From: Alphaproteobacteria bacterium
GTDB lineage: Bacteria > Pseudomonadota > Alphaproteobacteria > Rs-D84
DNA length: 30,296 bases
Direction of reading: 5' to 3'
Assembly (NCBI GenBank): GCA_016285415.1
Contig: JAEEQU010000003.1
Span: 1 to 30,296 of the forward strand
Made by a program: the position numbers and the translations under genes. Positions 22,967 through 30,296 of this stretch are shown in pieces; the first letter of the stretch is position 1; every line of letters starts with the position of its first letter. The notes below the pieces were generated by a model that saw only the letters and a list, made by a program, of their open reading frames with translations, was not told the origin of the DNA and did not search any database.

Positions 22967-24975
22967 GAAAGATTTACTACGCTATTATTTTTGGTTTAAT
23001 ATCGCACACCGCCGGTGCGATATCGGTTAATATGGATGAACCAACGGTAATAAAAGCGGATAAAATTGAATATGACCTTAAAACAGAAACAATCAAAACG
23101 ACTGGCAAGACCGAAATATCTAATAAATCAGGTCAGAAAATGACACTGGTTGATTCATATATAACCAAAAACGGAACAGATTTATCGGCGGGCGATATTC
23201 AAATATGGCTTGGGCCGCATGTTTATCTTGAATCTGACAGTATCACAAAATCAGATGATTTAACGGTTGCAAAGCATGCAACTTTTACCGCGTGTAAAGA
23301 TTGTGATAGTTTTGGCGAAGCATGGGAAATATCTGCGCGCCGGATAAAGCACAATCTGGCGGATCATATGTTATATTTTTATAGTATGTTGTTTTATGTT
23401 TATGATGTACCAGTTATGTGGTTGCCGTATTTTGATATGCCCGACCCCAGTGTGAAACATAAAACAGGTTTCTTAACCCCAAGTTTAGAATCTACAAATA
23501 AAATGGGAACCCAAATAAACATACCGTTTTATTTGTATATATCTGACACGCATGATGTTACCGCGACATTTTCGTATTTGACCGCTGAAAATCCATTGTT
23601 CCAATTGGAACATCGTCTTAATGGGGATCATTCACAATTCCGGACGCGTGGTTCGTTTACGCATAATCGCGAAGGTAAAAATCGTTGGCATGTATTCAAT
23701 GATGATATTGTTGAACTTGGTGAAAATGCACGTGCAACTATGTTTTTAAACCGAACATCTGATAAAACATATTTGCAGAAATATGGATTCTATGATGGAC
23801 AACCGTATCTTGATTCGGGGGCTAAATTGGAATTGTTCGGGCAATCAGGATATATGATTGCGGATGCGCATATCTTCCAAGAATTGCGTTCCCAATCAAA
23901 TCATATTCCAGTGCCGGCGGGAAATATTTTGCCGAATATTCGTGGAACATATCAAACCAGCCCATTATTTGCATCAACATACGCGACATTTATGGGTGAT
24001 GTCCTTGGAATATCGGGTGATGATTTTGCATCACAACGTCTTATTGGCGAAGCACGCATAACATCCCCATGGACGATTTGGGGTGGAAATCGTATTACGG
24101 CAAGTGTGGCAACACGATATGATATTTACAATTTCCATAATACCGAAATGATAGATGGTGAAGAATATTCTGGTCTTAAAAACAGATTCCTGCCAAATGG
24201 TTATTTGGAATGGGGTTTGCCGTTGTTTCGCCCAAGTGATACATGGACCCAGGTCATAGAACCGCGTGCGCGTTTAACGGTAATGCAACACATCAAGGAC
24301 AGCCAATATGCCGCCAGCAGTGATTCCGCCGGTGCGTTATTGTCGGATGCAACACTGTTTTCGTCTAATAGGTTTGCTGGGCTTGATTTGTGGGAAAATG
24401 GAACATTTGCCGATTATGGGTTGCGATGGTCTGCGTTTAACCAAGATGGTGAAATCGTGGAAGCATTCTTGGGTCAAACCTATGATTTTATAAAGCGCGA
24501 TGACACCGATCCCAACAGCGGATTCCACGATGGTCAATCAGATTATGTTGGACGCGTTGGGTATAATAATATGGAATGGTTAAATTTCTATACGCGGTTC
24601 CGCCTGTCCCAAGAAAAACTTAGTTTGCGCCATATAGAAACGAACGCGGTTGTCGGCAACTCTCGGAATTTCGTTAATGTTGGACATATTTGGTCAAAAC
24701 AATTTGATGATTTGTTGACACCAACAGAATCTATACACGAAGTCATGGGTGGAATTGGTTTCGCAATCACAGAACGTTGGTCAGTGCGCTGGAACGCGAT
24801 ATACAATGTGACAAATACCCACTGGCAACAGCATAGTGGGGCGTTGTATTATGAACATCCGTGTTATTACCTAAGTTTTGGTTATCGTCGTGATGGCACA
24901 ATCAAAGAAGATTACGAAGGAACCACAACATTTCAATTCCGTTTCGGTATAAGTGTTGATGGCGAACATTATTAA
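22963..24975 (+). CDS. lptD: LPS-assembly outer-membrane protein LptD
   Basis: Beta-barrel that inserts LPS into the outer leaflet with LptE. The 670-residue protein has a signal peptide (about 1-19, ending AGA), an OstA/LptA-like N-terminal domain (ADKIEYDLKTETIKTTGKTE) and a long barrel. TACKDC (near 105-110) and WEISARRI match the conserved motif at the junction. The C-terminal region ends in a Phe-rich strand and carries one Cys (HPCYYLSFGYRR) where E. coli has a Cys pair, so the disulphide arrangement may be simpler. It is shorter than E. coli LptD. Start overlaps the lptF stop; the operon continues with a SurA-like gene. Confidence 0.92.
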   Translation: MRKIYYAIIFGLISHTAGAISVNMDEPTVIKADKIEYDLKTETIKTTGKTEISNKSGQKMTLVDSYITKNGTDLSAGDIQIWLGPHVYLESDSITKSDDLTVAKHATFTACKDCDSFGEAWEISARRIKHNLADHMLYFYSMLFYVYDVPVMWLPYFDMPDPSVKHKTGFLTPSLESTNKMGTQINIPFYLYISDTHDVTATFSYLTAENPLFQLEHRLNGDHSQFRTRGSFTHNREGKNRWHVFNDDIVELGENARATMFLNRTSDKTYLQKYGFYDGQPYLDSGAKLELFGQSGYMIADAHIFQELRSQSNHIPVPAGNILPNIRGTYQTSPLFASTYATFMGDVLGISGDDFASQRLIGEARITSPWTIWGGNRITASVATRYDIYNFHNTEMIDGEEYSGLKNRFLPNGYLEWGLPLFRPSDTWTQVIEPRARLTVMQHIKDSQYAASSDSAGALLSDATLFSSNRFAGLDLWENGTFADYGLRWSAFNQDGEIVEAFLGQTYDFIKRDDTDPNSGFHDGQSDYVGRVGYNNMEWLNFYTRFRLSQEKLSLRHIETNAVVGNSRNFVNVGHIWSKQFDDLLTPTESIHEVMGGIGFAITERWSVRWNAIYNVTNTHWQQHSGALYYEHPCYYLSFGYRRDGTIKEDYEGTTTFQFRFGISVDGEHY

Positions 24976-24988
24976 AAGGGGGAAAGGT

Positions 24989-25810
24989 ATGAGGAAATTT
25001 TTAATTTTGATTAGCATGTTGTTTGTGATGCCTGCGACCGCGGCAACGGTTGTTGCAACGGTTGATGGAAAACCAATTACAGATACCGATGTTACCGCAC
25101 GCACAAAACTTATGGCACGTCAGGGTAATACATCAACCGACAATCGTCGTCAGGCCCTGCAAAATATCATAGATGATAATGTAAAATTAAAATATGCCGC
25201 AAACTTTAATGCGGTCCCCAGCGAGAAAGATGCCGCCAATGAATTAAAGCGTATGAATTTGGGGGATTTAAGTGGTTCTGAACGCAGTATGGCAATTACT
25301 GCGACGCGTGCAAATATCGCGTGGCAGCTGATTATTGGGCGGACAATTATTCCAACCATAGAGGTTAGTAAAGAAGATGTTGCCGCCGAAAAGAAGTCAA
25401 TTGAACGTGAACATGGATTACCATTAGAAATGACGTTGGTGCGTTTGACTGATGTCCCAAGTGATATCGCCGCAAAATTGACCAAACCAAAAAGTTGCGA
25501 TAACGCGGTTGAGATGGCGGAAGATCTTGGTGGTATGCCCCAGAAATTTGATGCAGTTCAGTATGAATTGGCGCCAGAAATTCGTGATAGTATCGCGGGG
25601 TTACCATTGTTAACATGGTCAAAACCATCCAGTGATGGTTCTATATTCTTGGTGTGCAGTTCCAAGAAAACCAAAGAATACGGCCAATTGGACGATATGA
25701 TAAAACAAAATGCGGTATATAAACAGGCGATGTTTATTGCCGATCAACAATTAAAGCAACTGCGTCGCAAGGCCGTTGTTATCATAAACGACAACAGATA
25801 TAAATTATGA
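24989..25810 (+). CDS. SurA-like periplasmic chaperone with degenerate parvulin region
   Basis: A 273-residue secreted protein: signal peptide about 1-19 (MRKFLILISMLFVM, cleavage near ATA-A), then the SurA N-domain pattern VVATVDGKPITDTDV (22-36) and the RRQALQNIIDDNVKLKYA helix. The second half, where a peptidyl-prolyl isomerase would be, has only weak parvulin resemblance, so it looks like a chaperone that may lack isomerase activity. SurA delivers outer-membrane proteins such as LptD to the assembly machinery, which fits the neighbours. Start ATG 24989 has a strong GGGGGAAAGG site; upstream in-frame starts overlap lptD. Its stop overlaps the rlmN start. Confidence 0.75.
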   Translation: MRKFLILISMLFVMPATAATVVATVDGKPITDTDVTARTKLMARQGNTSTDNRRQALQNIIDDNVKLKYAANFNAVPSEKDAANELKRMNLGDLSGSERSMAITATRANIAWQLIIGRTIIPTIEVSKEDVAAEKKSIEREHGLPLEMTLVRLTDVPSDIAAKLTKPKSCDNAVEMAEDLGGMPQKFDAVQYELAPEIRDSIAGLPLLTWSKPSSDGSIFLVCSSKKTKEYGQLDDMIKQNAVYKQAMFIADQQLKQLRRKAVVIINDNRYKL

Positions 25811-26889
25811 GCAAAACAATTCTTTTTGATTTAACCGCCGCGGAATTAGAAAAATTTGTAACCGATATGGGACAACCGCGGTTTCGTGCAAAACAGGTTT
25901 CCGAATGGATGGCGCGTGGGGCACCTGATTTTTCGGTTATGAAAAATATTCCGGAAAAATTGCGTAATGATTTGGATGCGGTTGCACAAACTTTACCGGT
26001 TCGTGTGGCTAGGAAATTATCGTCAACGGATGGGCAAACAGTAAAGTTTTTATTGGAACTAAATGACGGTGAAAAAATAGAATGTGTTTTGATGCGTACC
26101 AGTTATGGTAACAGTGTTTGCGTCAGTTCTCAGGCTGGATGCGCAATGGGTTGTAAATTCTGTGCCAGCACATTATTGGGGTTAAAACGTAATTTAACAA
26201 TAAACGAAATTTTTTCACAAATACTGGTCGCACAGTGGGAATTGCGCAATGATAAATTATCAGATAAACCAATTCGTCCAAATGGCGATGCAAATAATAA
26301 TGATGTTTCACACATTGTTGTTATGGGAACGGGTGAACCATTACAGAATACAGAAAATGTAATCGGATTTATTGAACGCGCAAATCATGATATGGGAATT
26401 GGATGGCGCCGAATAACAGTTTCAACATGTGGCATTGTCCCAGGTATAGATAGATTGATTGAATGGGGGCGTCCGATAAATTTGGCGATATCTTTGCATG
26501 CGCCAAACGATGAATTGCGCAAAAAAATAATGCCAATTGCAAATAAATATTCTATCGCCGAAATAATGGACGCGGCATGGCGATTTACCGACACGCATAA
26601 TCGCCAGTTAATGATAGAATACATATTGTTAGGTGATGCAGATGGGAATTTATTAAATGCGACCCCCGAATGTGCAAATGAATTGGTGGAAATTGTCCGC
26701 GGTAAAAATTGCATGGTGAACCTTATACCATGGAACGCGGTGGCAGAACGTGATTTTTCATCGCCATCGGGAAATGCGGTGCATCGTTTCCAAGATATAC
26801 TGATTAAAAATGGTGTTCATACGCGCATACGCCGTGAACGCGGAACAGATATTGGTTCGGCCTGTGGTCAGTTAAGAATTAGTGGGTAA
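25807..26889 (+). CDS. rlmN: Dual-specificity RNA methyltransferase RlmN
   Basis: Radical-SAM enzyme that makes m2A2503 in 23S rRNA and m2A37 in some tRNAs. The 360-residue length is usual. The CX3CX2C iron-sulphur motif is C112-AMG-C116-KF-C119, just after VCVSSQAG. GTGEPLQN and the HAPNDELR segment are conserved, and the C-terminal ACGQL holds the methyl-carrying cysteine (Cys353). It overlaps the stop of the SurA-like gene by 4 bp and ends the lptF-lptD-surA-rlmN unit. Confidence 0.97.
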   Translation: MSKTILFDLTAAELEKFVTDMGQPRFRAKQVSEWMARGAPDFSVMKNIPEKLRNDLDAVAQTLPVRVARKLSSTDGQTVKFLLELNDGEKIECVLMRTSYGNSVCVSSQAGCAMGCKFCASTLLGLKRNLTINEIFSQILVAQWELRNDKLSDKPIRPNGDANNNDVSHIVVMGTGEPLQNTENVIGFIERANHDMGIGWRRITVSTCGIVPGIDRLIEWGRPINLAISLHAPNDELRKKIMPIANKYSIAEIMDAAWRFTDTHNRQLMIEYILLGDADGNLLNATPECANELVEIVRGKNCMVNLIPWNAVAERDFSSPSGNAVHRFQDILIKNGVHTRIRRERGTDIGSACGQLRISG

Positions 26890-26921
26890 AAAAGCCGGTA
26901 TAAAATACAGGCGCTTTTTAT
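26888..26921 (+). terminator. Weak terminator after rlmN
   Basis: AAAAAGC (26889-26895) pairs with GCTTTTT (26913-26919), with an inner GTA/TAC and an imperfect middle; followed by a T-rich end. Confidence 0.45.
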
Positions 26922-26930
26922 AATTCCCGC

Positions 26931-26958
26931 TTGAAATTTGATATATGTTTGCTATTCT
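26931..26958 (+). promoter_or_regulatory. Predicted promoter of dnaX
   Basis: TTGAAA (26931-26936), 16-bp spacer, TATTCT (26953-26958) with extended -10 TGC. The start near 26965 rules out ATG 26945 and supports ATG 26978, which has AAGGAAG at 26967-26973. Confidence 0.55.
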
Positions 26959-26977
26959 TGGTGCAAAAGGAAGACGT

Positions 26978-28507
26978 ATGGATACGAATTACACTGTTTT
27001 AGCACGAAAATATCGCAGTCAGGATTTTCAATCACTTATCGGTCAGGATGTTTTGGTAAAAACTCTTACTACCGCAATTAAAACCGGTCGTATTGCGCAT
27101 GCATATATTTTTACCGGTATTCGTGGAACTGGGAAAACCAGTACCGCGCGTATTTTGGCCAAGGCATTAAATTGTTTGTCGTCTGATGGGCCAACGGCAA
27201 CGCCATGCGGAACATGTGAAAATTGTCGTGCAATCGCCGCAGGCCAGCATATTGATGTTTTGGAAATTGACGCGGCATCACATACTGGTGTTGATAATAT
27301 GCGCGAAATATTAGATGCGGCGCAATATCGTCCAACAAACGGCCGTTACAAAGTTTATATAATTGACGAAGTTCACATGCTTTCCACCAGCGCGTTTAAC
27401 GCGTTGCTGAAAACACTGGAAGAACCACCGGCACATGTTATATTCATACTTGCCACCACCGAAATACGCAAAGTTCCGGTTACGATTTTGTCGCGCTGTC
27501 AAAGATTTGATTTGGTGCGCGTTCCGGTTGAAACATTAAAGAAACATTTTGCGTGGATTGCGGAACAAGAAAAAGTGGAATTGACCGATGCGGCAAATGA
27601 ATTGTTGGCGCGTGCCGCCGATGGTTCGGTGCGTGATGGGTTATCGTTATTGGATCAGGCAATTGCCCAAACCGGTGGCCATGTTGATGAAGCGGCTGTT
27701 ATGGATATGTTAAAACGTGCAGACCGCGGTGTTGTTGTTGACTTTATGCAAACGATATTGTCGGGTAATGTTGCAACCGCCATGGCCAAGGCAGATGAAA
27801 TTTATACCAATGGCGCTGATTTAACAATGTTGCTGACCGATATGATGGAATGGACACATTGGGCAACGCGTATGCATCCTGTTTTGCACATTGGCGAAAG
27901 CGATAATATTCCATATACCGCCGACCAACGTGCGCGTATAAATGAAATAAATAAACATGTGTCATTAAATACTCTTTCACGTATCTGGCAGGTCATGGTT
28001 GCGTCTGTTCCAGAAATGGCGGCGGCAACGAACCAAAAACAATGTTTTGATATGTTGATAATTCGTTTGATGCATATTGCCGATATGCCACCAATTGCTG
28101 AAATGGTAAAAAATGAAAAGGTATCTGCCACACAGGGCGCAACCCCTGTTGCACCGAAACCTGCAAGCGTAGAAATTAAAACCGCAAATGATTTGGCAGA
28201 ACTGTTGAAAGGCGCACGTGAAATAATGATGTATTCATATTTTACAAAAAATATAGAGGTTTCCGATATCACTGGCAAATGCATATCATATTTTGATCGT
28301 GGTAATGACCCAGAATTCCAAAAGAAATTGGTTGTTTGGTTAAAAGATAAAACAAACGAAAATTGGGAATTAAACAAGATAGAAGAATCGCATCAAAATC
28401 AAACTGTGCGTGAACAGATTGAAACCGATGTTGAATCCGATCCAATGGTTGCGGACGCAATGTCTTTGTTTGAAGGTGCCGAAATTGTTGGCGTATCAAA
28501 GCAATAA
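26978..28507 (+). CDS. dnaX: DNA polymerase III subunit tau/gamma
   Basis: Clamp-loader ATPase of the replisome. With ATG 26978 it has 509 residues. Walker A GIRGTGKT (47-54), the four zinc cysteines C66, C77, C80, C83, DEVHML (about 124-129) and the SRC Arg-finger region are all present, so domain I is intact. Domain III ends near residue 376. The tail of about 130 residues is shorter than the E. coli tau tail, suggesting a compact tau. At the domain boundary (28108-28114) an A-AAA-AAT slippery sequence with an immediate -1 TGA could yield gamma. The genes behind it, a pilin-like and an OmpA-like gene, follow without a terminator. Confidence 0.96.
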   Translation: MDTNYTVLARKYRSQDFQSLIGQDVLVKTLTTAIKTGRIAHAYIFTGIRGTGKTSTARILAKALNCLSSDGPTATPCGTCENCRAIAAGQHIDVLEIDAASHTGVDNMREILDAAQYRPTNGRYKVYIIDEVHMLSTSAFNALLKTLEEPPAHVIFILATTEIRKVPVTILSRCQRFDLVRVPVETLKKHFAWIAEQEKVELTDAANELLARAADGSVRDGLSLLDQAIAQTGGHVDEAAVMDMLKRADRGVVVDFMQTILSGNVATAMAKADEIYTNGADLTMLLTDMMEWTHWATRMHPVLHIGESDNIPYTADQRARINEINKHVSLNTLSRIWQVMVASVPEMAAATNQKQCFDMLIIRLMHIADMPPIAEMVKNEKVSATQGATPVAPKPASVEIKTANDLAELLKGAREIMMYSYFTKNIEVSDITGKCISYFDRGNDPEFQKKLVVWLKDKTNENWELNKIEESHQNQTVREQIETDVESDPMVADAMSLFEGAEIVGVSKQ

Positions 28508-28525
28508 AATTGTTGGGGGGATGAA

Positions 28526-28984
28526 ATGAGAACAGAATATGGCAGAAGTTTAATTGAAATGGTGGGCGTGTTGGCCATAACAGGTGTTATGACGGCAAGT
28601 GCAATTGCGATATATAATTCCATTCGGCATAATCAACAAAACACTATTGCCGCCGCCACCCTGCGCGAAGTTGCCCAGAAATCAAATTTGCTGATGGGGA
28701 TGCGTGGCGATTATACCGGAATATCTGTTGATTATTTGATTAAAAGCGGTGTTTTAAAAACTGATGCTGCGCCAATTGGGAAAACATGGTCGGTGGATGC
28801 GGGGTCTGTTGATTTGGCAACATTTGAAATTAAATTGCACGGACTAACGCATGGGGAGTGCGATTTCTTTGCGGCGGCACTGCCGGCATGGGCCGAAGCA
28901 ATGATAGTTAACGGTGTCCCATCCACAGAATATGTGCAATGTATTTCTGCATCAGAAAATGATATAACTTTCATCGCAAGGTAA
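28526..28984 (+). CDS. Prepilin-like protein (type IV pilin/pseudopilin N-terminus)
   Basis: A 152-residue protein with a type III signal: short basic leader ending in Gly6, then RSLIE with Glu11 at position +5, followed by a hydrophobic helix (about 12-30). This is the prepilin peptidase site. The rest is a small globular domain with two Cys (GECDFF near residue 112 and VQC near residue 142) in the C-terminal part, as in many pilins. No pilus-assembly gene is nearby. It follows dnaX by 18 bp with a G-rich ribosome site and precedes the OmpA-like gene by 2 bp, so the three are likely one operon. Whether it is a pilus subunit or a secretion pseudopilin cannot be told. Confidence 0.75.
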   Translation: MRTEYGRSLIEMVGVLAITGVMTASAIAIYNSIRHNQQNTIAAATLREVAQKSNLLMGMRGDYTGISVDYLIKSGVLKTDAAPIGKTWSVDAGSVDLATFEIKLHGLTHGECDFFAAALPAWAEAMIVNGVPSTEYVQCISASENDITFIAR

Positions 28985-28986
28985 TA

Positions 28987-29661
28987 ATGAAAAACAAGAT
29001 TTTATCTTTGCTGTGTGTGTTGTTGGTTGCATGCGCACAATATCAAAGTCCAGAACGTTCTGCGTGGCCAACATACCTGCATGGCGTCAGTTTTACAGAT
29101 ATGACCGAAAGTGCAAGAATCGCCAAAAAACCGATATTCTTGGGTGCGGGCGGTCGGACGGTTTCCGATGCGGTTGGTAAAAGACCAGAATTGGATTACG
29201 GGGATAAATCACAAAACGAAGCAGCGGCCAGTGTTGGATATATGTCGGAATTGGAATATAAATTATATGATACTTTGCGGCGTCCAGGTGTGTCGGTACA
29301 ACGCGCCGGAACCGATGTCGTTATTATATTGGTGCGCGATGCAATTATGGAACTGAATGCACCGGAAATATCGGCCGATGGTGATGAAAATCTTGGTGAT
29401 ATTGCGGGTATTTTAAAGAAATATGATGCAACATTTATTGAAATTGCGGGATATACAGATTCTATGCGTGATTCAACCGCGGCGCATGCGTTATCATTGG
29501 ACATGGCACAGCGTGTGGCGGTATATTTGGCCCAGCATAAGATAAACCAATCGCGTATGTTTGTTGTTGGACGTGGTTCTGCACGCCCAATTGCCGCCCA
29601 AGATGAATGGGGACGCCTGACCAATCGTCGTGTGGAAATCCGAATAACACCGGTGCGGTAA
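28987..29661 (+). CDS. OmpA-family lipoprotein
   Basis: A 224-residue lipoprotein: signal peptide ending in the lipobox LVAC with Cys16, a linker of about 110 residues with no recognised domain, and a C-terminal OmpA domain (about 128-224) containing IEIAGYTDSM, ALSLDMAQRVAVYL and the GRLTNRRVEI end. The domain binds peptidoglycan in related proteins, so it probably ties the outer membrane to the wall. It starts 2 bp after the prepilin-like stop, suggesting co-expression and perhaps a joint envelope or pilus function (inference). Confidence 0.85.
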   Translation: MKNKILSLLCVLLVACAQYQSPERSAWPTYLHGVSFTDMTESARIAKKPIFLGAGGRTVSDAVGKRPELDYGDKSQNEAAASVGYMSELEYKLYDTLRRPGVSVQRAGTDVVIILVRDAIMELNAPEISADGDENLGDIAGILKKYDATFIEIAGYTDSMRDSTAAHALSLDMAQRVAVYLAQHKINQSRMFVVGRGSARPIAAQDEWGRLTNRRVEIRITPVR

Positions 29662-29698
29662 ATTCTGATAACTTTCTCTTTTATTTTATAATTTTTGT

Positions 29699-29707
29699 TG
29701 CTATAGT
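29699..29707 (+). promoter_or_regulatory. Possible extended -10 promoter of the Skp-like gene
   Basis: TGC-TATAGT (29699-29707) fits an extended -10; the -35 is poor. A TATAAT at 29687-29692 is an alternative. The ribosome site AAGGA follows before ATG 29740. Confidence 0.35.
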
Positions 29708-29739
29708 AATCACGTCAACAAAACAAAAAGGATGAAACT

Positions 29740-30296
29740 ATGGCAGAAACAAATAAAACAAATGTAAAAAATTATGCAAAAATCGGAATTGTTGCCGCGA
29801 TTGTGGTTGTAATTGCGATTATTGGTGTGTTTGCGTTGCGCCGCGGTGGCAACGAAGTTAGCGCAGCCGAAGCAATCAAACATGTGTCCGCAGATGCGGT
29901 CAGTGGTGCAGATTTGCGTATGGCGGTTATCCGTATGGATGCGATACAAACAGATGCCAAGGCGTTAAAAGATCTGCGTAAGCAAAAAGAAAATTACGAA
30001 GAAAAATTGCGTAATGATTTAGAAAAACAACAAAAAGCATTGGAAAAAGAAAAAGCCGAAATTGAAAAATCACAAGATGTTCTGTCACGTGAAGCATTGC
30101 AACGTCGCGTTGTTGCATATCAAGGCAAGGTTACAAAATTGCAACGTGATTTAACAGAACGTGCCCAGGCAATAGATGAATCTTTCCAAAAAGCATTGGC
30201 AACAATTCAAGAAAAACATTTGGACCCACTTATCGAGGGCATAATCGCAAAGAAAAATTTGTCGTTGGTTGTTGACGGTCGTTTTGCACGTGCGGC
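29740..30296 (+). CDS. Skp/OmpH-like envelope protein (3' end cut by the window)
   Basis: Open frame from ATG 29740 (ribosome site AAGGA, 8-nt spacer) through the end of the window, at least 185 residues. A membrane helix (about 13-33) is followed by a periplasmic region with the Skp/OmpH pattern: ADLRMAVIRMDAIQTDAKAL, where Skp has its (V)D-xx-x-V start, then a long Glu/Lys coiled coil (about 85-145, containing KQKENYEEKLRNDLEKQQKA) and a return strand (NLSLVVDGR, the usual VVD motif). Skp is a trimeric chaperone for outer-membrane proteins. Here a membrane anchor, rather than a cleaved signal, seems to precede the domain, which would be atypical. Confidence 0.8.
   Translation, partial: MAETNKTNVKNYAKIGIVAAIVVVIAIIGVFALRRGGNEVSAAEAIKHVSADAVSGADLRMAVIRMDAIQTDAKALKDLRKQKENYEEKLRNDLEKQQKALEKEKAEIEKSQDVLSREALQRRVVAYQGKVTKLQRDLTERAQAIDESFQKALATIQEKHLDPLIEGIIAKKNLSLVVDGRFARA

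Noticed and set aside
26945..26977. 11-residue extension of dnaX from ATG 26945
   Set aside because: It overlaps the predicted promoter -10, while ATG 26978 has a good ribosome site and the standard DnaX beginning.

Overview
The window looks like chromosomal DNA of an AT-rich Gram-negative bacterium, most likely an alphaproteobacterium of a host-associated or poorly cultured lineage. Support: LPS-transport genes (lptF, lptD), Pal, OmpA-like and Skp-like envelope proteins, and an alphaproteobacterial style of recF, rsmG-parA-parB and nusA-infB. The lineage call is inference from gene content and protein style; no database was searched. There are no insertion sequences, transposases, phage genes or CRISPR arrays. 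Nearly all of the window is housekeeping DNA in short, tightly packed operons, usually closed by A-run/hairpin/T-run terminators.

Layout. 1-1273 (minus): first codons of an unidentified gene (possibly gyrB), recF, tRNA-Cys(GCA). 1441-3045 (minus): a membrane-anchored TPR protein, divergent from rsmG (3071-3655). 3654-5497: two parS-like palindromes exactly 60 bp apart, then parA-parB. 5543-6205: a small SAM methyltransferase whose start lies inside the parB terminator. 6264-6680 (minus): pal, divergent from a degenerate UDG-family gene and infC, whose best start is AUU. 8188-12078: xseB-mutS-truB-rpsO. 12104-14790: a promoter and long leader hairpin, then pnp and ybaB. 14840-15105: tRNA-Val(UAC), with its 3' end and trailer repeated 156 bp downstream. 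15227-16894: a secreted cysteine-rich protein with a duplicated six-cysteine module. 16947-21716 (minus): nusA-infB and an orphan TrpF-like TIM-barrel gene. 21902-26889: lptF-lptD-surA-like-rlmN. 26978-29661: dnaX, a prepilin-like gene and an OmpA-like lipoprotein. 29740 to the end: a Skp/OmpH-like gene cut by the window edge.

How the genes work together. Three themes dominate. The first is chromosome maintenance: recF, parABS, mutS, dnaX, xseB and ybaB. The second is translation and RNA turnover: infC, infB, nusA, rpsO, truB, rsmG, rlmN, pnp and two tRNAs. The third is outer-membrane and envelope building: pal, lptF, lptD, the SurA-like and Skp-like chaperones, the OmpA lipoprotein and the pilin-like protein.

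The less ordinary points are mostly regulatory or in accessory genes: the AUU start of infC, a long RNase III-type hairpin before pnp, two probably leaderless mRNAs (rsmG, lptF), a possible -1 frameshift site in dnaX at the usual gamma/tau boundary, the duplicated tRNA-Val 3' end, and the cysteine-rich secreted protein. The last is the best candidate here for something undescribed.
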